Source: Methanolinea sp.
GTDB lineage: Archaea > Halobacteriota > Methanomicrobia > Methanomicrobiales > Methanospirillaceae
Direction of reading: 5' to 3'
Length of the DNA stretch: 64,000 bases
Assembly: GCA_018263335.1 (NCBI GenBank)
Contig: JADFCY010000006.1
Location: forward strand, 1-64,000
The notes below the pieces were generated by a model. That model searched no databases, was not told where the DNA came from, and worked only from the letters and a program-made list of their open reading frames with translations. The position numbers were made by a program, and so were the translations under genes. Positions within the stretch are counted from its first letter, which is position 1, and each line of letters begins with the position of its first letter. This document shows, one piece after another, positions 1 through 7,949 of the stretch.

Positions 1-192
1 CGACCTCCGGTCACCTATCTTCCCACTCATTCAAAAAAAACAGCATGGACTTGGCGGGATTCGAACCCGCGGCCTTTCCTTTTCCCAACGAAGGCTTTGC
101 CTTTCGAAACCATAGCGACCTCCGGTCCCCTCTCTTCTCACTCATTCCAAAAAAACAGCATGGACTTGGCGGGATTCGAACCCGCGGCCTTT
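1..192 (-). repeat. Tandem direct repeat carrying a tRNA-Ala 3' end
   Basis: Bases 1-77 and 116-192 are near-identical (four mismatches seen, period 115). Each copy holds the 3' part of a tRNA-Ala (T arm and acceptor strand, read on the minus strand) plus about 45 nt of its 3' flank. Only the second copy continues into a complete tRNA; the first joins unrelated sequence (78-115). It is either a tandem duplication or the scar of an element that used the tRNA 3' end as attachment site. Confidence 0.8.
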
Positions 193-232
193 ACGTTGCG
201 AACGTAACGATCTACCCCTGATCTACAAGCCC
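161..232 (-). tRNA. tRNA-Ala (anticodon CGC)
   Basis: The minus strand folds into a cloverleaf with a 7-bp acceptor stem (GGGCTTG with CAAGTCC, one G-U pair), a T arm with the GGTTCGAATCC core, and an anticodon stem TTACG/CGTAA closing the loop TTCGCAA. This gives anticodon CGC, reading GCG alanine codons. The discriminator is A and CCA is not encoded. A TATA-like CTATAATCC lies at about 263-271, 30-40 nt upstream of the 5' end. Confidence 0.93.
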
Positions 233-355
233 GATTGGAGTAGTAATGTATTCTGCGGCTGGATTATAGTTCTTGCTGATCCGTGCGGTGCATCCGGCAA
301 CGCGCGATAAGAGAGGACCAGAGATACAGGACGGTGATGTCCTGGGAAAAAAGGT

Positions 356-1366
356 TCAGAGGATGATCTCGATGTCGAGCTTCTCTGCGAGTTCCTTGTA
401 GCGGTTCCGGATCGTGACTTCGGTGACTCCTGCAACCTCTGCCACTTCCCGCTGGGTTCTGCGCTCGCCGCCGAGGATTGAGGAGATGTAGATTGCCGCC
501 GCCGCAACCCCCGTGGGCCCGCGCCCGCTGGTCAGCTCGCGCTCTCCTGCCTGCCTGAGGATCTCAACTGCCCTGCTCTGGACCTCCCCCTTCAGGTTTA
601 ACCCTGAGCAGAACCTGGGGACATAGTCGATCGGCGAGGTCGGGAGGAGCTTGAGGCCAAGTTCCCTCGAGATGAACCGGTAGGTCCTGCCAATCTCCTT
701 GCGGGATACCCTCGAGACCTCGGCAATCTCGTCGAGGGTTCGCGGGACGCTGCACTGGCGGCAGGCCGCATAGAGCGCGGCAGCCGCTACACCCTCGATA
801 CTCCTGCCGCGGATGAGGTTCTTGTCGACCGCGTCGCGGTATACCACCGCAGCAGTCTCACGGACGTTTCTCGGCAGCCCGAGGGCCGATGCCATCCTGT
901 CAAGTTCCGAGAGGGCAAACGCAAGGTTACGCTCGGTCGCGTTGCTCACCCTGATACGCCGCTGCCACTTCCGAAGGCGGTAGAGCTGGGCACGGTTCTT
1001 GGAAGAGATCGCCCTCCCGTAGGAGTCGCGGTTCCTCCAGTCGATCATCGTGGAGAGCCCCTTGTCATGGATGGTGAAAGTCATGGGGGCACCCACACGG
1101 GAACGCTTCATCCGCTGGTCGTGGTCGAACGCACGCCACTCAGGTCCACGGTCGATGAAATCATCGTCGATGACCAGCCCGCAGTTCTGGCATACCAGTT
1201 CCGCCCGCTCGTAGTCGTGGACCAGCTGCCGGCTCCCGCATTCCGGGCAGACCGTCTCGGTGTGGTCCTCTGCCTTCTTCTCGTGCTCCTTTACACGCTC
1301 TTTCAGCCTGTTCCTTAAGGCTTCCCTCTCCGTCTGGAGAATTTTCAGTTTCTCGACTTCCTGCAC
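356..1366 (-). CDS. tfb: Transcription initiation factor TFB (TFIIB homologue)
   Basis: The 336-residue product recruits RNA polymerase to TBP-bound TATA promoters. Residues 40-62 form the N-terminal zinc ribbon (Cys40, Cys43, Cys59, Cys62), followed by the B-finger/linker region and two cyclin-like repeats at about 145-225 and 240-325, each with the alanine-rich helix typical of TFIIB. A charged, helix-prone stretch of about 35 residues precedes the ribbon and is longer than in many archaeal TFBs. The gene begins 16 nt after gar1, so the two are probably cotranscribed; gar1-tfb linkage is common in euryarchaea. Identity is clear. Confidence 0.96.
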   Translation of the reverse strand: MQEVEKLKILQTEREALRNRLKERVKEHEKKAEDHTETVCPECGSRQLVHDYERAELVCQNCGLVIDDDFIDRGPEWRAFDHDQRMKRSRVGAPMTFTIHDKGLSTMIDWRNRDSYGRAISSKNRAQLYRLRKWQRRIRVSNATERNLAFALSELDRMASALGLPRNVRETAAVVYRDAVDKNLIRGRSIEGVAAAALYAACRQCSVPRTLDEIAEVSRVSRKEIGRTYRFISRELGLKLLPTSPIDYVPRFCSGLNLKGEVQSRAVEILRQAGERELTSGRGPTGVAAAAIYISSILGGERRTQREVAEVAGVTEVTIRNRYKELAEKLDIEIIL

Positions 1367-1382
1367 GACAAATCACACCTTT

Positions 1383-1607
1383 CTATCTGATGAACAACCT
1401 CTCCCCAGCCGGCACCGCACACGGTCCCTTGCAGAGAACTGCTGCCATGGGCCTCGAGACATTCCCGAATATGTCCACTACCCTGCCAACCGGCTTCAAT
1501 CGCCTGTCCACAACCTCGCTGTAAAGCTTCGGGAGCTGTGCCGCATCGCATTGTACCACAAGGATGCGAGCCCCTACTGCATGAACCGCCAGGCCGATGG
1601 TCTTCAC
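1383..1607 (-). CDS. gar1: H/ACA RNA-protein complex component Gar1
   Basis: The 74-residue protein has the compact beta-barrel pattern of archaeal Gar1, including the signature VGRVVDIFGNVSRP near residues 40-53. Gar1 binds Cbf5 in H/ACA guide ribonucleoproteins that make pseudouridine in rRNA. The length is normal for archaea, which lack the eukaryotic glycine/arginine tails. It is the first gene of the gar1-tfb pair, with A/T-rich TATA-like sequences upstream at 1661-1695. Confidence 0.9.
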   Translation of the reverse strand: MKTIGLAVHAVGARILVVQCDAAQLPKLYSEVVDRRLKPVGRVVDIFGNVSRPMAAVLCKGPCAVPAGERLFIR

Positions 1608-1660
1608 ACGAAAAGCCTCTTGTTCTTCTGCCTGTGAGGACAGACTGAAGGATTTAGTAA

Positions 1661-1695
1661 TCTATATATATTGAAAATAAATGTATATAAAGTTA
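1661..1695 (-). promoter_or_regulatory. Putative promoter of gar1-tfb
   Basis: On the minus strand two TATA-like elements lie upstream of gar1, CTTTATATACATT around 1684-1696 and CAATATATATAG around 1660-1671, inside the only A/T-rich stretch of this neighbourhood. The nearer one is about 55 nt from the start codon, predicting a leader of roughly 30 nt. Confidence 0.6.
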
Positions 1696-1712
1696 TTGTA
1701 AAGGTATAAATA

Positions 1713-2369
1713 TCATTTTCGCCGTAAAAGCCATTCCTGGATATTTAAAGACAGTATGTGGCTGCATTGGTCCTGATCGAGCCCGGCACCCCTTCCTACC
1801 AGATTTTTCGCGCGTATGTCAAGAAGATCGCCAGGGGCATGCGCGTCGGAGTCTATCACCAACTGGCAGCCTGACGAGCGCGCCATCTGTACCACGTGTC
1901 CATTGGTCCGGTTGTGGCCACCGCGCGAGGTGATCTCAAGTGCAACCTGGTGCACTCCTGCCAGTTCGGCATCCTCCGCCGTGATAAGTCCCGGGTGTGC
2001 AAGGACGTCAACCTCGTCACACCCGCATGCCGCACGGTTTGTCCCGGCTGCGACAGGCTCCATTGTGGTCTCTCCGTGGACCACCACGACGCGGGCTCCA
2101 TGCGCCTTCGCCTCCTTCGCGAGTCCGGGGATATGCGAGGGGGGAACATGCGTCAGCTCGACACCCGGCAGGAGTGTCACGCCATACTCCTTTGCAGCAG
2201 GAACGAGCCGCTGGAGGGACGTGAGGAGCTCGTGGAGATTCGTAGAGTCCGCGTGGTCGGTGATTGCCACCGTTGAATATCCGAGCACAGACAACCTGCG
2301 GACAAGCTCAATGGGGAGCATCTCCCCATCGGTCATCGTGGTATGGGTATGGAGGTCGTACAACGTCAT
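1713..2369 (-). CDS. PHP-domain metal-dependent phosphoesterase
   Basis: The 218-residue product begins with MTLYDLHTHTTMTDG, the first metal-binding motif (His-x-His) of the PHP superfamily. It also has an ITDHAD motif, a central VVVVHGE, a DVLAHPG motif and a C-terminal DSDAH, all metal-ligand positions. The substrate is unknown; relatives include histidinol-phosphatase-like proteins. The start at 2369 is chosen because its ATG overlaps the srp19 stop as ATGA and because the protein then starts exactly at the PHP core. A longer in-frame extension looks non-coding. Confidence 0.85.
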   Translation of the reverse strand: MTLYDLHTHTTMTDGEMLPIELVRRLSVLGYSTVAITDHADSTNLHELLTSLQRLVPAAKEYGVTLLPGVELTHVPPSHIPGLAKEAKAHGARVVVVHGETTMEPVAAGTNRAACGCDEVDVLAHPGLITAEDAELAGVHQVALEITSRGGHNRTNGHVVQMARSSGCQLVIDSDAHAPGDLLDIRAKNLVGRGAGLDQDQCSHILSLNIQEWLLRRK

Positions 2370-2641
2370 CACTTCCCCGCAGCCATCTGCGTGGCAACTT
2401 TCTTCAGGAGCTTCTCCTTGCTCTCCTTCCACTGGATAACGATCCTCCCCTCCTTCTGCCACCACCGTGAAGGATAATGCTTCTGCTCGACGCGGAACGA
2501 CAGCCCGGCCCTCTTGACGGCCTTCTCAAGGTCCATCAGCGTGGGATCCTTCACCGCGCTTGTTCGCGGAACCCTGCGGCCTTCAGCCCGTTTCAGCGCA
2601 GCATTAAAATAACAGGGATAGAGTATTCGCTCACCTTTCAT
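2369..2641 (-). CDS. srp19: Signal recognition particle 19 kDa protein
   Basis: The 90-residue protein matches archaeal SRP19: the N-terminal ILYPCYFNAALKRAEGRRVP pattern that contacts 7S RNA loops, and the lysine-rich C-terminus. SRP19 binds helices 6 and 8 of SRP RNA and helps SRP54 load for cotranslational targeting. It precedes and overlaps the PHP gene by 4 nt and is divergent from hypB across a 56-nt gap. The SRP RNA gene was not seen here. Confidence 0.93.
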   Translation of the reverse strand: MKGERILYPCYFNAALKRAEGRRVPRTSAVKDPTLMDLEKAVKRAGLSFRVEQKHYPSRWWQKEGRIVIQWKESKEKLLKKVATQMAAGK

Positions 2642-2666
2642 CCTTCATATGGTATGATGGTGAACC

Positions 2667-2672
2667 TATAAA
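2667..2672 (+). promoter_or_regulatory. TATA box of hypB (leaderless)
   Basis: TATAAA lies about 28 nt upstream of the hypB ATG, the archaeal distance from TATA box to transcription start, so the mRNA probably begins at or next to the start codon. No ribosome binding site precedes the ATG, in agreement. Confidence 0.65.
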
Positions 2673-2697
2673 CTCTGCAGCATCCTACCAGTACCGC

Positions 2698-3345
2698 ATG
2701 CACCATGTCGACGTCCGGCTGGAGAAAGATGTCTACGATGTCAACCGCCGTATCGCAGACTCCAATTCCCGCCGCTTCAGGGCCCACGGGGTGCGTGCAT
2801 TCGATCTCCTGGGTGCCATCGGGTCAGGGAAGACCGCGCTCATCGAGCGGGTGGTACCGCTGCTCACTGCGCGGGGAGTGAGAGCAGGCGCAATTGCAGG
2901 AGATGTGTACGGGGACGATGATTTCAGGAGGATCATTGCGCTTGGCATCCCCGCCGTCAATGCCAATACCGGCAAAGAATGCCATCTTGATGCACACCTC
3001 GTCGAGCACTCGCTTGAGAATATCGACCTCGACCGGATCGACCTCCTCTTCATCGAGAATGTGGGGAACATGGTCTGCCCGACCGATTTTCCTCTCGGCG
3101 CTGAGAAAAGGGTCGTTATCGTCAGTGCCACAGAAGGTGATGACGTGGTCAACAAGCACCCCATGATGTTCAGAGGATGTGATATCGCGATAATCAACAA
3201 GGTCGACCTTGCACCGCTGGTGGGGGCGAACCTCGACCGGATGGAGAACGACATTTATCGCTACCATCCGGGGATGAAGGTATTCCGTACCAATTTAAAG
3301 ACAGGAGAGGGGATAGACGCATTCCTCGATTCCCTCCTGGAATAA
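2698..3345 (+). CDS. hypB: Hydrogenase nickel incorporation GTPase HypB
   Basis: The 215-residue GTPase delivers nickel to [NiFe] hydrogenases together with HypA. Visible motifs are the P-loop GAIGSGKTALI (about residues 40-50), the GDVYGDDD switch region, the metal-binding region with the KECHLDAH segment, IENVGN, and the NKVD guanine-specificity motif near residue 163. It lacks the N-terminal CxxCGC high-affinity nickel motif and histidine-rich stretch of some bacterial HypB. Its substrate hydrogenases probably include Eha encoded at 26-32 kb. It is a single-gene unit with a leaderless promoter. Confidence 0.95.
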   Translation: MHHVDVRLEKDVYDVNRRIADSNSRRFRAHGVRAFDLLGAIGSGKTALIERVVPLLTARGVRAGAIAGDVYGDDDFRRIIALGIPAVNANTGKECHLDAHLVEHSLENIDLDRIDLLFIENVGNMVCPTDFPLGAEKRVVIVSATEGDDVVNKHPMMFRGCDIAIINKVDLAPLVGANLDRMENDIYRYHPGMKVFRTNLKTGEGIDAFLDSLLE

Positions 3346-3448
3346 CCAGTGACATTAAATAGGTGGGAATTGAAATATTAAAGAACTCCAGCAGGGACTC
3401 TCCCGCTGAATCCGAGAGTATCCGGAAAGAATAATTTGGGGAAATGAC

Positions 3449-3826
3449 ATGCTCTGGCAAGGAAGATCAGTAAGGCTGCCGACTGGGGGTCGTATCCGGC
3501 TCACGCTCGTAAAGAGGAGAACCGAGATCGGCTCTGCTCCCACTGACAGCCACATCGGCAAGGAGAGGAGATCCATCGTGCGCACCACGGGGGGGAACAG
3601 GAAAGTCCGGACCATGAGGACCGAGTACGCCAACGTCGCAGACCCAAAATCCGGGACTGTTCGCAAGGTCAGGATCGAGACTGTCGACGCAAACGTGGCA
3701 AATCCCAACTATGTGCGACGGAATCTCCTGACAAAAGGCGCAATTATCCGGACCGAACTTGGGAAAGCGCGCATAATGAGCCGCCCCGGCCAGGAAGGCG
3801 TCATCAACGCGGTCCTGGTTGAATAA
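3449..3826 (+). CDS. rps8e: 30S ribosomal protein S8e
   Basis: The 125-residue basic protein has the S8e pattern: an N-terminal W-QGRS-R-PTGG-R core, a central IVRTTGGNRKVR motif and a C-terminal VNPNYVRRNLLTKGAIIRTE-like segment. This is an archaeal/eukaryotic small-subunit protein of normal archaeal length. A TATA-like ATATTAAA lies around 3374-3381 and a GGGGAAATG tract just before the ATG may serve as ribosome binding site. Confidence 0.95.
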   Translation: MLWQGRSVRLPTGGRIRLTLVKRRTEIGSAPTDSHIGKERRSIVRTTGGNRKVRTMRTEYANVADPKSGTVRKVRIETVDANVANPNYVRRNLLTKGAIIRTELGKARIMSRPGQEGVINAVLVE

Positions 3827-3912
3827 TACTCCAAATTTCCTTTTCTGACATTCCAGATCACACAGCAACCGCTTCTTCTTTTGAGGAATTATTTAAAAAA
3901 AGGTGGCGGTTT

Positions 3913-3981
3913 CAAAAGTCGTATCCCTGGAATGAACCCGGGTGTAGGAGGAGGACAGGAACGGATACGACTTTTGTCGTA
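3913..3981. repeat. Long perfect inverted repeat with a competing hairpin
   Basis: CAAAAGTCGTATCC (3913-3926) is perfectly complementary to GGATACGACTTTTG (3963-3976), giving a 14-bp stem around a 36-nt purine-rich loop. The 3' arm can instead form TACGAC (3966-3971) with GTCGTA (3976-3981), closing a TTTT loop. Two mutually exclusive folds look like an attenuator, terminator or structured small RNA. The surrounding 3827-4309 gap holds no convincing gene; A/T-rich TATA-like stretches occur near 3890-3902 and 3999-4010. Confidence 0.7.
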
Positions 3982-4309
3982 AACTCTGTTGTATTCACAA
4001 AAATATATAGATTACGATAAATGCATATGCAGAGGATTCCCGGTGTATCCTTCCCGGGGTGGATCATTCTCAAAATCGGTCCTGATTCCCTCGTCCCATC
4101 TCCTCTCAGGGGACCATGAATGCTTCCCCTCCATATTCTCATCGTGGCACACTGAAGGAATGGCAATCGTTGACAGGTAACGGAAAATGTACTCTTTTTC
4201 GTCAATCGTCCAATTATTTTCTTCCAGTGTCGACAATGGGCTCTCCTCCCCTGCGATGAGGGGAGAATTGATACCCTGCGGTGGAGACTTTTATAATGGA
4301 AAGGATGAG

Positions 4310-4774
4310 ATGAGCCTCACCGTCACAATCGCGGCCCCGTTCCGCCATGCCCGAAAGGACCAGCTGAAGAAGAACGAGGTCGTGTACTTTCTCTCGTTCA
4401 AGCAGCACTGGATGGGGATCGATCAGGCCAATATGCTCATCGCGAGGGCAGAAGAAGAAGGGCTCATCGAGATGAAAGGGGACATGATCACGCCGCTGTT
4501 CGATGTCGCCAGCGTCGAGATACCGCTTGGGTACAAGCCTGGTTCTTCCGTATTCGAGCGCTCTGACCCGGTCGACGATCTCCTCCTTCGCATCTCCCAG
4601 CAGGCAGGAGTCGCCAGGGGCCAGCTGGTCGCGGAATTGAATATGCTGGTGCAGGACCGGTTCGGGGGAAACTTAAGGCAAGAAGCTGCAGCGGTGCTGA
4701 TGGCAAAACGCTACGGGATAGAGTTTCGAGACCTGCTCCCCGCGTTGAGGGAGCACCTGGTAAAAAACGAGTGA
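4310..4774 (+). CDS. DUF2240-type archaeal protein
   Basis: The 154-residue soluble protein starts MSLTVTIAAPFRH and resembles the archaeal DUF2240 family of unknown function. The N-terminal half (FYF-like YFLSFKQHWMGIDQANML, then EEEGLIEMKGDMITPLFD) looks like a winged-helix fold; the C-terminal helical part reads VDDLLLRISQQAG. The start at 4310 is preceded by GGAAAGGATGAG, a reasonable ribosome binding site; a longer in-frame extension to 4187 is low-complexity. A TTATAAT sequence at 4291 is too near the ATG for a standard promoter. It ends one base before the convergent rps6e stop. Confidence 0.7.
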   Translation: MSLTVTIAAPFRHARKDQLKKNEVVYFLSFKQHWMGIDQANMLIARAEEEGLIEMKGDMITPLFDVASVEIPLGYKPGSSVFERSDPVDDLLLRISQQAGVARGQLVAELNMLVQDRFGGNLRQEAAAVLMAKRYGIEFRDLLPALREHLVKNE

Positions 4775-5179
4775 TTATTCTTTCTTCCCTTCGGCAGCGG
4801 GTTTCGCAAAGTACTCTTCGAGTGCTTTGTCACCGTAGCCGGTGACCTTTGCGTTGATCTGGACGAAATCGGCCGTGATCTCGTTTCCCCTGAGGGTCTT
4901 CCTGCGGCGCTGTCCTTCCATGACCGGCTTATACCCTGCCCCTCCCGAGAGAAGGAGCCTCTTTCTCCCTGCGACGGGGAGGTTCCTGCGTGCAGGAGTC
5001 CCGTTCCTGTCGGAACCCCCGGTGATCTCCATACGGTACCCGGGCAGTCCCATTGAACTTGCATCAACCTCGTCACCGATCCGTTTCCCGACCAGTGCAC
5101 CGGCCGCCCCGCCACTCACATCAACTTTGTATGCCCTGCCTGTCTTCTGGTCAGACAGGACGATCTTGAACTCTGCCAT
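4775..5179 (-). CDS. rps6e: 30S ribosomal protein S6e
   Basis: The 134-residue protein matches archaeal S6e: N-terminal FKIVLSDQKTGRAYKVDV, a GKRIGDEVD segment, LPGYRMEITGGSDRNGTPARR and the RRRKTLRGNEIT motif, which are the family's rRNA-contact regions. It lacks the long eukaryotic C-terminal tail. A GGAGAGATGAGAGA tract precedes the ATG. It lies 163 nt downstream of infB on the same strand; a GTTTTTAATATC TATA-like stretch at the infB 3' end could drive it separately. Confidence 0.95.
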   Translation of the reverse strand: MAEFKIVLSDQKTGRAYKVDVSGGAAGALVGKRIGDEVDASSMGLPGYRMEITGGSDRNGTPARRNLPVAGRKRLLLSGGAGYKPVMEGQRRRKTLRGNEITADFVQINAKVTGYGDKALEEYFAKPAAEGKKE

Positions 5180-5342
5180 TCTCTCATCTCTCCTTCGTAT
5201 GGTATCCGGTTCAGTTCACCTGGCAATCCGCCAGGGCACAGGTTCTCCCTTCCCCGGACTCACAGCAGGCAGGCATATTCTCCAGGCCTGGCCCGAGCCT
5301 CCATGAAGTACCTATGGAATTGGATGAATGAGATATTAAAAA

Positions 5343-7118
5343 CTACTTTCCCCAGAAGGGATTCTCCCTTCGCCTCATCGCGGTGAACTCTGCAAGGATC
5401 TCCTGGGTATGAACCGGCAGATGGGCAAGCATCTCTTTTTCGAGGACTTTCACGTGGCGTTCAGGGATATCCACGAAGAGATCGTCCTCCACGTTGAGTT
5501 GCCTGCCCACTGTCGCCCCTTCTATTGAGATCGCAACCTCCGCGCCCGTCTGGGCCTCCCGGATCGTCTCCTGGTTCAACTGGATAGACTTGAGATGGCC
5601 GACCTTCTTTCCGTCAGGCTGGATGAGATTCACATCGGTGCGAAGCGTCCCGCCGAGGACACGGACACCCACCACTGCAGGGTTGCTCTGCCGGAATACG
5701 CAATGGGGAAGGACCCGTATCTTTGCAGGGTGGATAATCTGCTCGAAACGCTGCTGCTCTGTCTTCCTCTTCAATTCCTCCTTCCACTGGATATAGTCGT
5801 CCACCAGTTTGTAAATCACCCTACCTTCGAAGACCTTGACCGGGAATCCCGGCTCCTTCACCATGTCTGCTGCGTCGGGGAGGAGTGGGGTGGAGAAGGC
5901 GATGAGTGCCCGGTAATAGGGGTTCTTGATGGTCTCGGCATCGATGAGGTCGTGGCGGCTCACCGAGCCCACTTCGGCACGCAGCACCCCAATCTCTTTC
6001 TCTTCGAGCTCCTTGCAGAGGGCCTCGAGTGCCCCTATGGTGTCTGCCTTGATGATCACCCCTTCTGGCGAGAGGTGGACATTCACCTCCTCCATCTCCT
6101 TCCTGATCCTGGCAATCACCTCCTCCTGGTTGCCCCTTATCACCTGGAACGGGGAGCCGGCGATTGCACCTTCGAGGTTCGGGGCACTCACCTTGATCCC
6201 CGCGGCCGCAGTGACTGCACGTACCCGCTCAAAACGGTCCTCCACAAGGATCTCCTTGAGAGGCCGGGGCTGGAGCAGCGCCCGTACCTTTGTTACGACA
6301 ATGCCGTCATGCTTTGCAACTGCAACCTCATCGCCAACCGAGAGGCGCCCGTCGTAGAGGATGACATCGAGGGTTGTTCCAAGCCCCTTCTCCTCCTTCA
6401 CTTCGAGCACAGTTCCCATCCCCGGGCCTTCGGCGGAGAGCGAAAGTTCCTGCTCCATGTACCGCTGAGCAAGGCCGATCATCACCATCAGGAGTTCTGC
6501 AATCCCTTCTCCCGTGTGGGCGCTGACCGGAACAATTGCCAGGTTCCTCCTGAAGTCAGACACCCTGTCAAAGCGCTCCCCAGAGAAGCCGAGGTCCGAG
6601 AGCTCCCCGACGATCTCATAAAGGCGGGTCTCCACAAGTTCCTTTACCCTGTCATTCTGTTTTGAGAAACTGGCCAGGAATGCCTCGTCCCTGTGGACCC
6701 TCCATCCGTGAATACGGTCGATCTTCGTCGCCGCAATGACAAAGGGGGTCTTGTAAGTGCGAAGGATCTGGAGTGCCTCGATTGTCTGCGGCTGGAATCC
6801 CTGGTTGATATCCACGACGACGATTGCCATATCCGCAAGTGCTCCTCCTCTCGCCCGCAGGGTGGTGAACGCATGATGGCCGGGCGTATCAATGAAGAGG
6901 AGCCCCGGGACATTGAGCGCGACCTTCTCCATGCTCCCGCTCATCTTCCTGATTGCATCGATGGGAACAATCGTTGCCCCGATATGCTGCGTGATTGCGC
7001 CATCCTCTGTGCTCACCACAGATGATCCCCTGATCCGGTCAAGGAGCGATGTTTTGCCATGGTCAACGTGGCCGAGCACGCAGACGATAGGCGTCCTGAT
7101 ATGCTTCTTCTGTGTCAT
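5343..7118 (-). CDS. infB: Translation initiation factor aIF5B/IF2
   Basis: The 591-residue GTPase promotes subunit joining and initiator-tRNA placement. G1 GHVDHGKTSLLD begins near residue 16, switch II is IDTPGHHAF, and the nucleotide-specificity loop is ATKIDRIHGW, which has the archaeal/eukaryotic AATKID form. Domain II, the domain III segment with VIIKADTIGALEAL and the C-terminal domain II-like module (VFRQSNPAVVGVRVLGGTL) follow. No intein is present. The ATG at 7118 follows TGGAGGAGA, a strong ribosome binding site, and gives the usual short archaeal N-terminus; an upstream in-frame extension to 7169 is rejected. Confidence 0.96.
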   Translation of the reverse strand: MTQKKHIRTPIVCVLGHVDHGKTSLLDRIRGSSVVSTEDGAITQHIGATIVPIDAIRKMSGSMEKVALNVPGLLFIDTPGHHAFTTLRARGGALADMAIVVVDINQGFQPQTIEALQILRTYKTPFVIAATKIDRIHGWRVHRDEAFLASFSKQNDRVKELVETRLYEIVGELSDLGFSGERFDRVSDFRRNLAIVPVSAHTGEGIAELLMVMIGLAQRYMEQELSLSAEGPGMGTVLEVKEEKGLGTTLDVILYDGRLSVGDEVAVAKHDGIVVTKVRALLQPRPLKEILVEDRFERVRAVTAAAGIKVSAPNLEGAIAGSPFQVIRGNQEEVIARIRKEMEEVNVHLSPEGVIIKADTIGALEALCKELEEKEIGVLRAEVGSVSRHDLIDAETIKNPYYRALIAFSTPLLPDAADMVKEPGFPVKVFEGRVIYKLVDDYIQWKEELKRKTEQQRFEQIIHPAKIRVLPHCVFRQSNPAVVGVRVLGGTLRTDVNLIQPDGKKVGHLKSIQLNQETIREAQTGAEVAISIEGATVGRQLNVEDDLFVDIPERHVKVLEKEMLAHLPVHTQEILAEFTAMRRRENPFWGK

Positions 7119-7290
7119 TCTCCTCCACCTCACGGGGATGGTCCGGTCGGATACCGGCGGGATTGGCACGAGTCGCCGCGAACCGGAGGTGCCCGCCGTC
7201 CTTCCGCATGCATCAACTGTGCAATGTAATGTATCACCAGGAATTAAATACGCACCGGAGATCTTTTGGGTGTGTGTGGAATGGGAGGGA

Positions 7291-7300
7291 GATATATTAA
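7291..7300 (+). promoter_or_regulatory. TATA box of tRNA-His
   Basis: GATATATTAA lies 36-45 nt upstream of the mature 5' end of tRNA-His, in an A/T-rich patch, at the position expected for an archaeal tRNA promoter with a short 5' leader removed by RNase P. Confidence 0.55.
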
Positions 7301-7335
7301 AGAGTGCCTGGGTGAAATAAAAGAGGGTACATCCT

Positions 7336-7408
7336 GCCAGGGTGGGGTAGTTGGTTATCCTAGGGGACTGTGGATCCCCCGACCCGGGTTCGAGTCTCGG
7401 CCCTGGCC
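7336..7408 (+). tRNA. tRNA-His (anticodon GTG)
   Basis: The 73-nt gene has acceptor stem GCCAGGG/CCCTGGC, the anticodon stem GGGGA/TCCCC around loop CTGTGGA (anticodon GTG), and a T arm with GGTTCGAGTC. The discriminator is C, as expected for tRNA-His. The genomic base before G1 is T, so the essential G(-1) must be added after transcription, presumably by a Thg1-type enzyme. CCA is not encoded. Confidence 0.93.
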
Positions 7409-7478
7409 TTGTGAATCCTTTTGAACCTTATGCCACCTCGTCATTTCGTCGCTTTTCTCTGGTCCGCATGAGGCATTC

Positions 7479-7643
7479 TCATCCGGGGACCATCTGTGCC
7501 TCACACCGGGGGCAGCGCAGGGCATAGCAGGGGACAGCAGGGGGGCGATCCATCCGGAACCCGCACACCGGGCACACACACACGGAGCCGGGCCTGGGAT
7601 CTCTCCCATCTTCTGCCCCGCCGCCTCTGTTTCGTTTCAACAC
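7479..7643 (-). CDS. Small zinc-ribbon protein (hidden ORF)
   Basis: A 54-codon frame on the minus strand encodes VCVCPVCGFRMDRPPAVPCY followed by ALRCPRCEAQMVPG and a stop. The two CPxC knuckles spaced 20 residues apart, with the intervening PPAVPCY, resemble small archaeal zinc-ribbon proteins of the type CxxCG...GxPCxxxxCPxCGxPMxR. It starts with GTG at 7643 (GGAG 8 nt upstream) or TTG at 7640. Longer frames overlap it but are low-complexity. Function unknown; such proteins are thought to bind zinc. The rest of the 7409-7949 gap (7644-7949) shows no gene, only the promoter region of the next gene. Confidence 0.6.
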   Translation of the reverse strand: MLKRNRGGGAEDGRDPRPGSVCVCPVCGFRMDRPPAVPCYALRCPRCEAQMVPG

Positions 7644-7892
7644 ACTTCTCGCTCCATTGTTCTCTCTTTCTCAATGATACTTGAACTTTCGATTCCCCAC
7701 CAGGCTCTTTTCCTGCGCATACAGGCATTTTCGCTTCCGGGTCTTTGGATACGCTTTTCCCGGGTGATACACGGTGCGAACGGGCGCATCCAGGGGAATG
7801 TTCCCTCGTTCCCTGATTTCAGGGTTCTCCTCCTGCCTGGAGTCTTACGGCGCCTGCCGGAAGAGAGAATTCTCCCATCCCTGCGGGAATAC

Positions 7893-7933
7893 TGATACAT
7901 TTAAATATCGCCACTCCCCCCAGATATATATAG
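7893..7933 (+). promoter_or_regulatory. A/T-rich promoter region of the PEGA-domain gene
   Basis: TTTAAATA at about 7898-7905 and ATATATATAG at about 7924-7933 precede the ATG at 7950. The first sits about 45-50 nt upstream and would give a leader of 20 nt or so containing GGTGGAG. Confidence 0.5.
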
Positions 7934-7949
7934 TTGATTGGTGGAGTGT

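Noticed and set aside
46-126. A second, complete tRNA gene in the first repeat copy
   Set aside because: Only the T arm and 3' acceptor strand are present; the upstream part cannot form the matching acceptor strand, D arm or a proper anticodon arm.
3827-4309. Small genes in the gap after rps8e
   Set aside because: Several 60-97 codon frames exist on both strands but have mixed low-complexity translations without ribosome binding sites or motifs.
5595-6665. Long plus-strand open frame (356 codons)
   Set aside because: It is antisense to infB, whose conserved GTPase motifs are certain; the translation shows no domain and is a codon-bias shadow.
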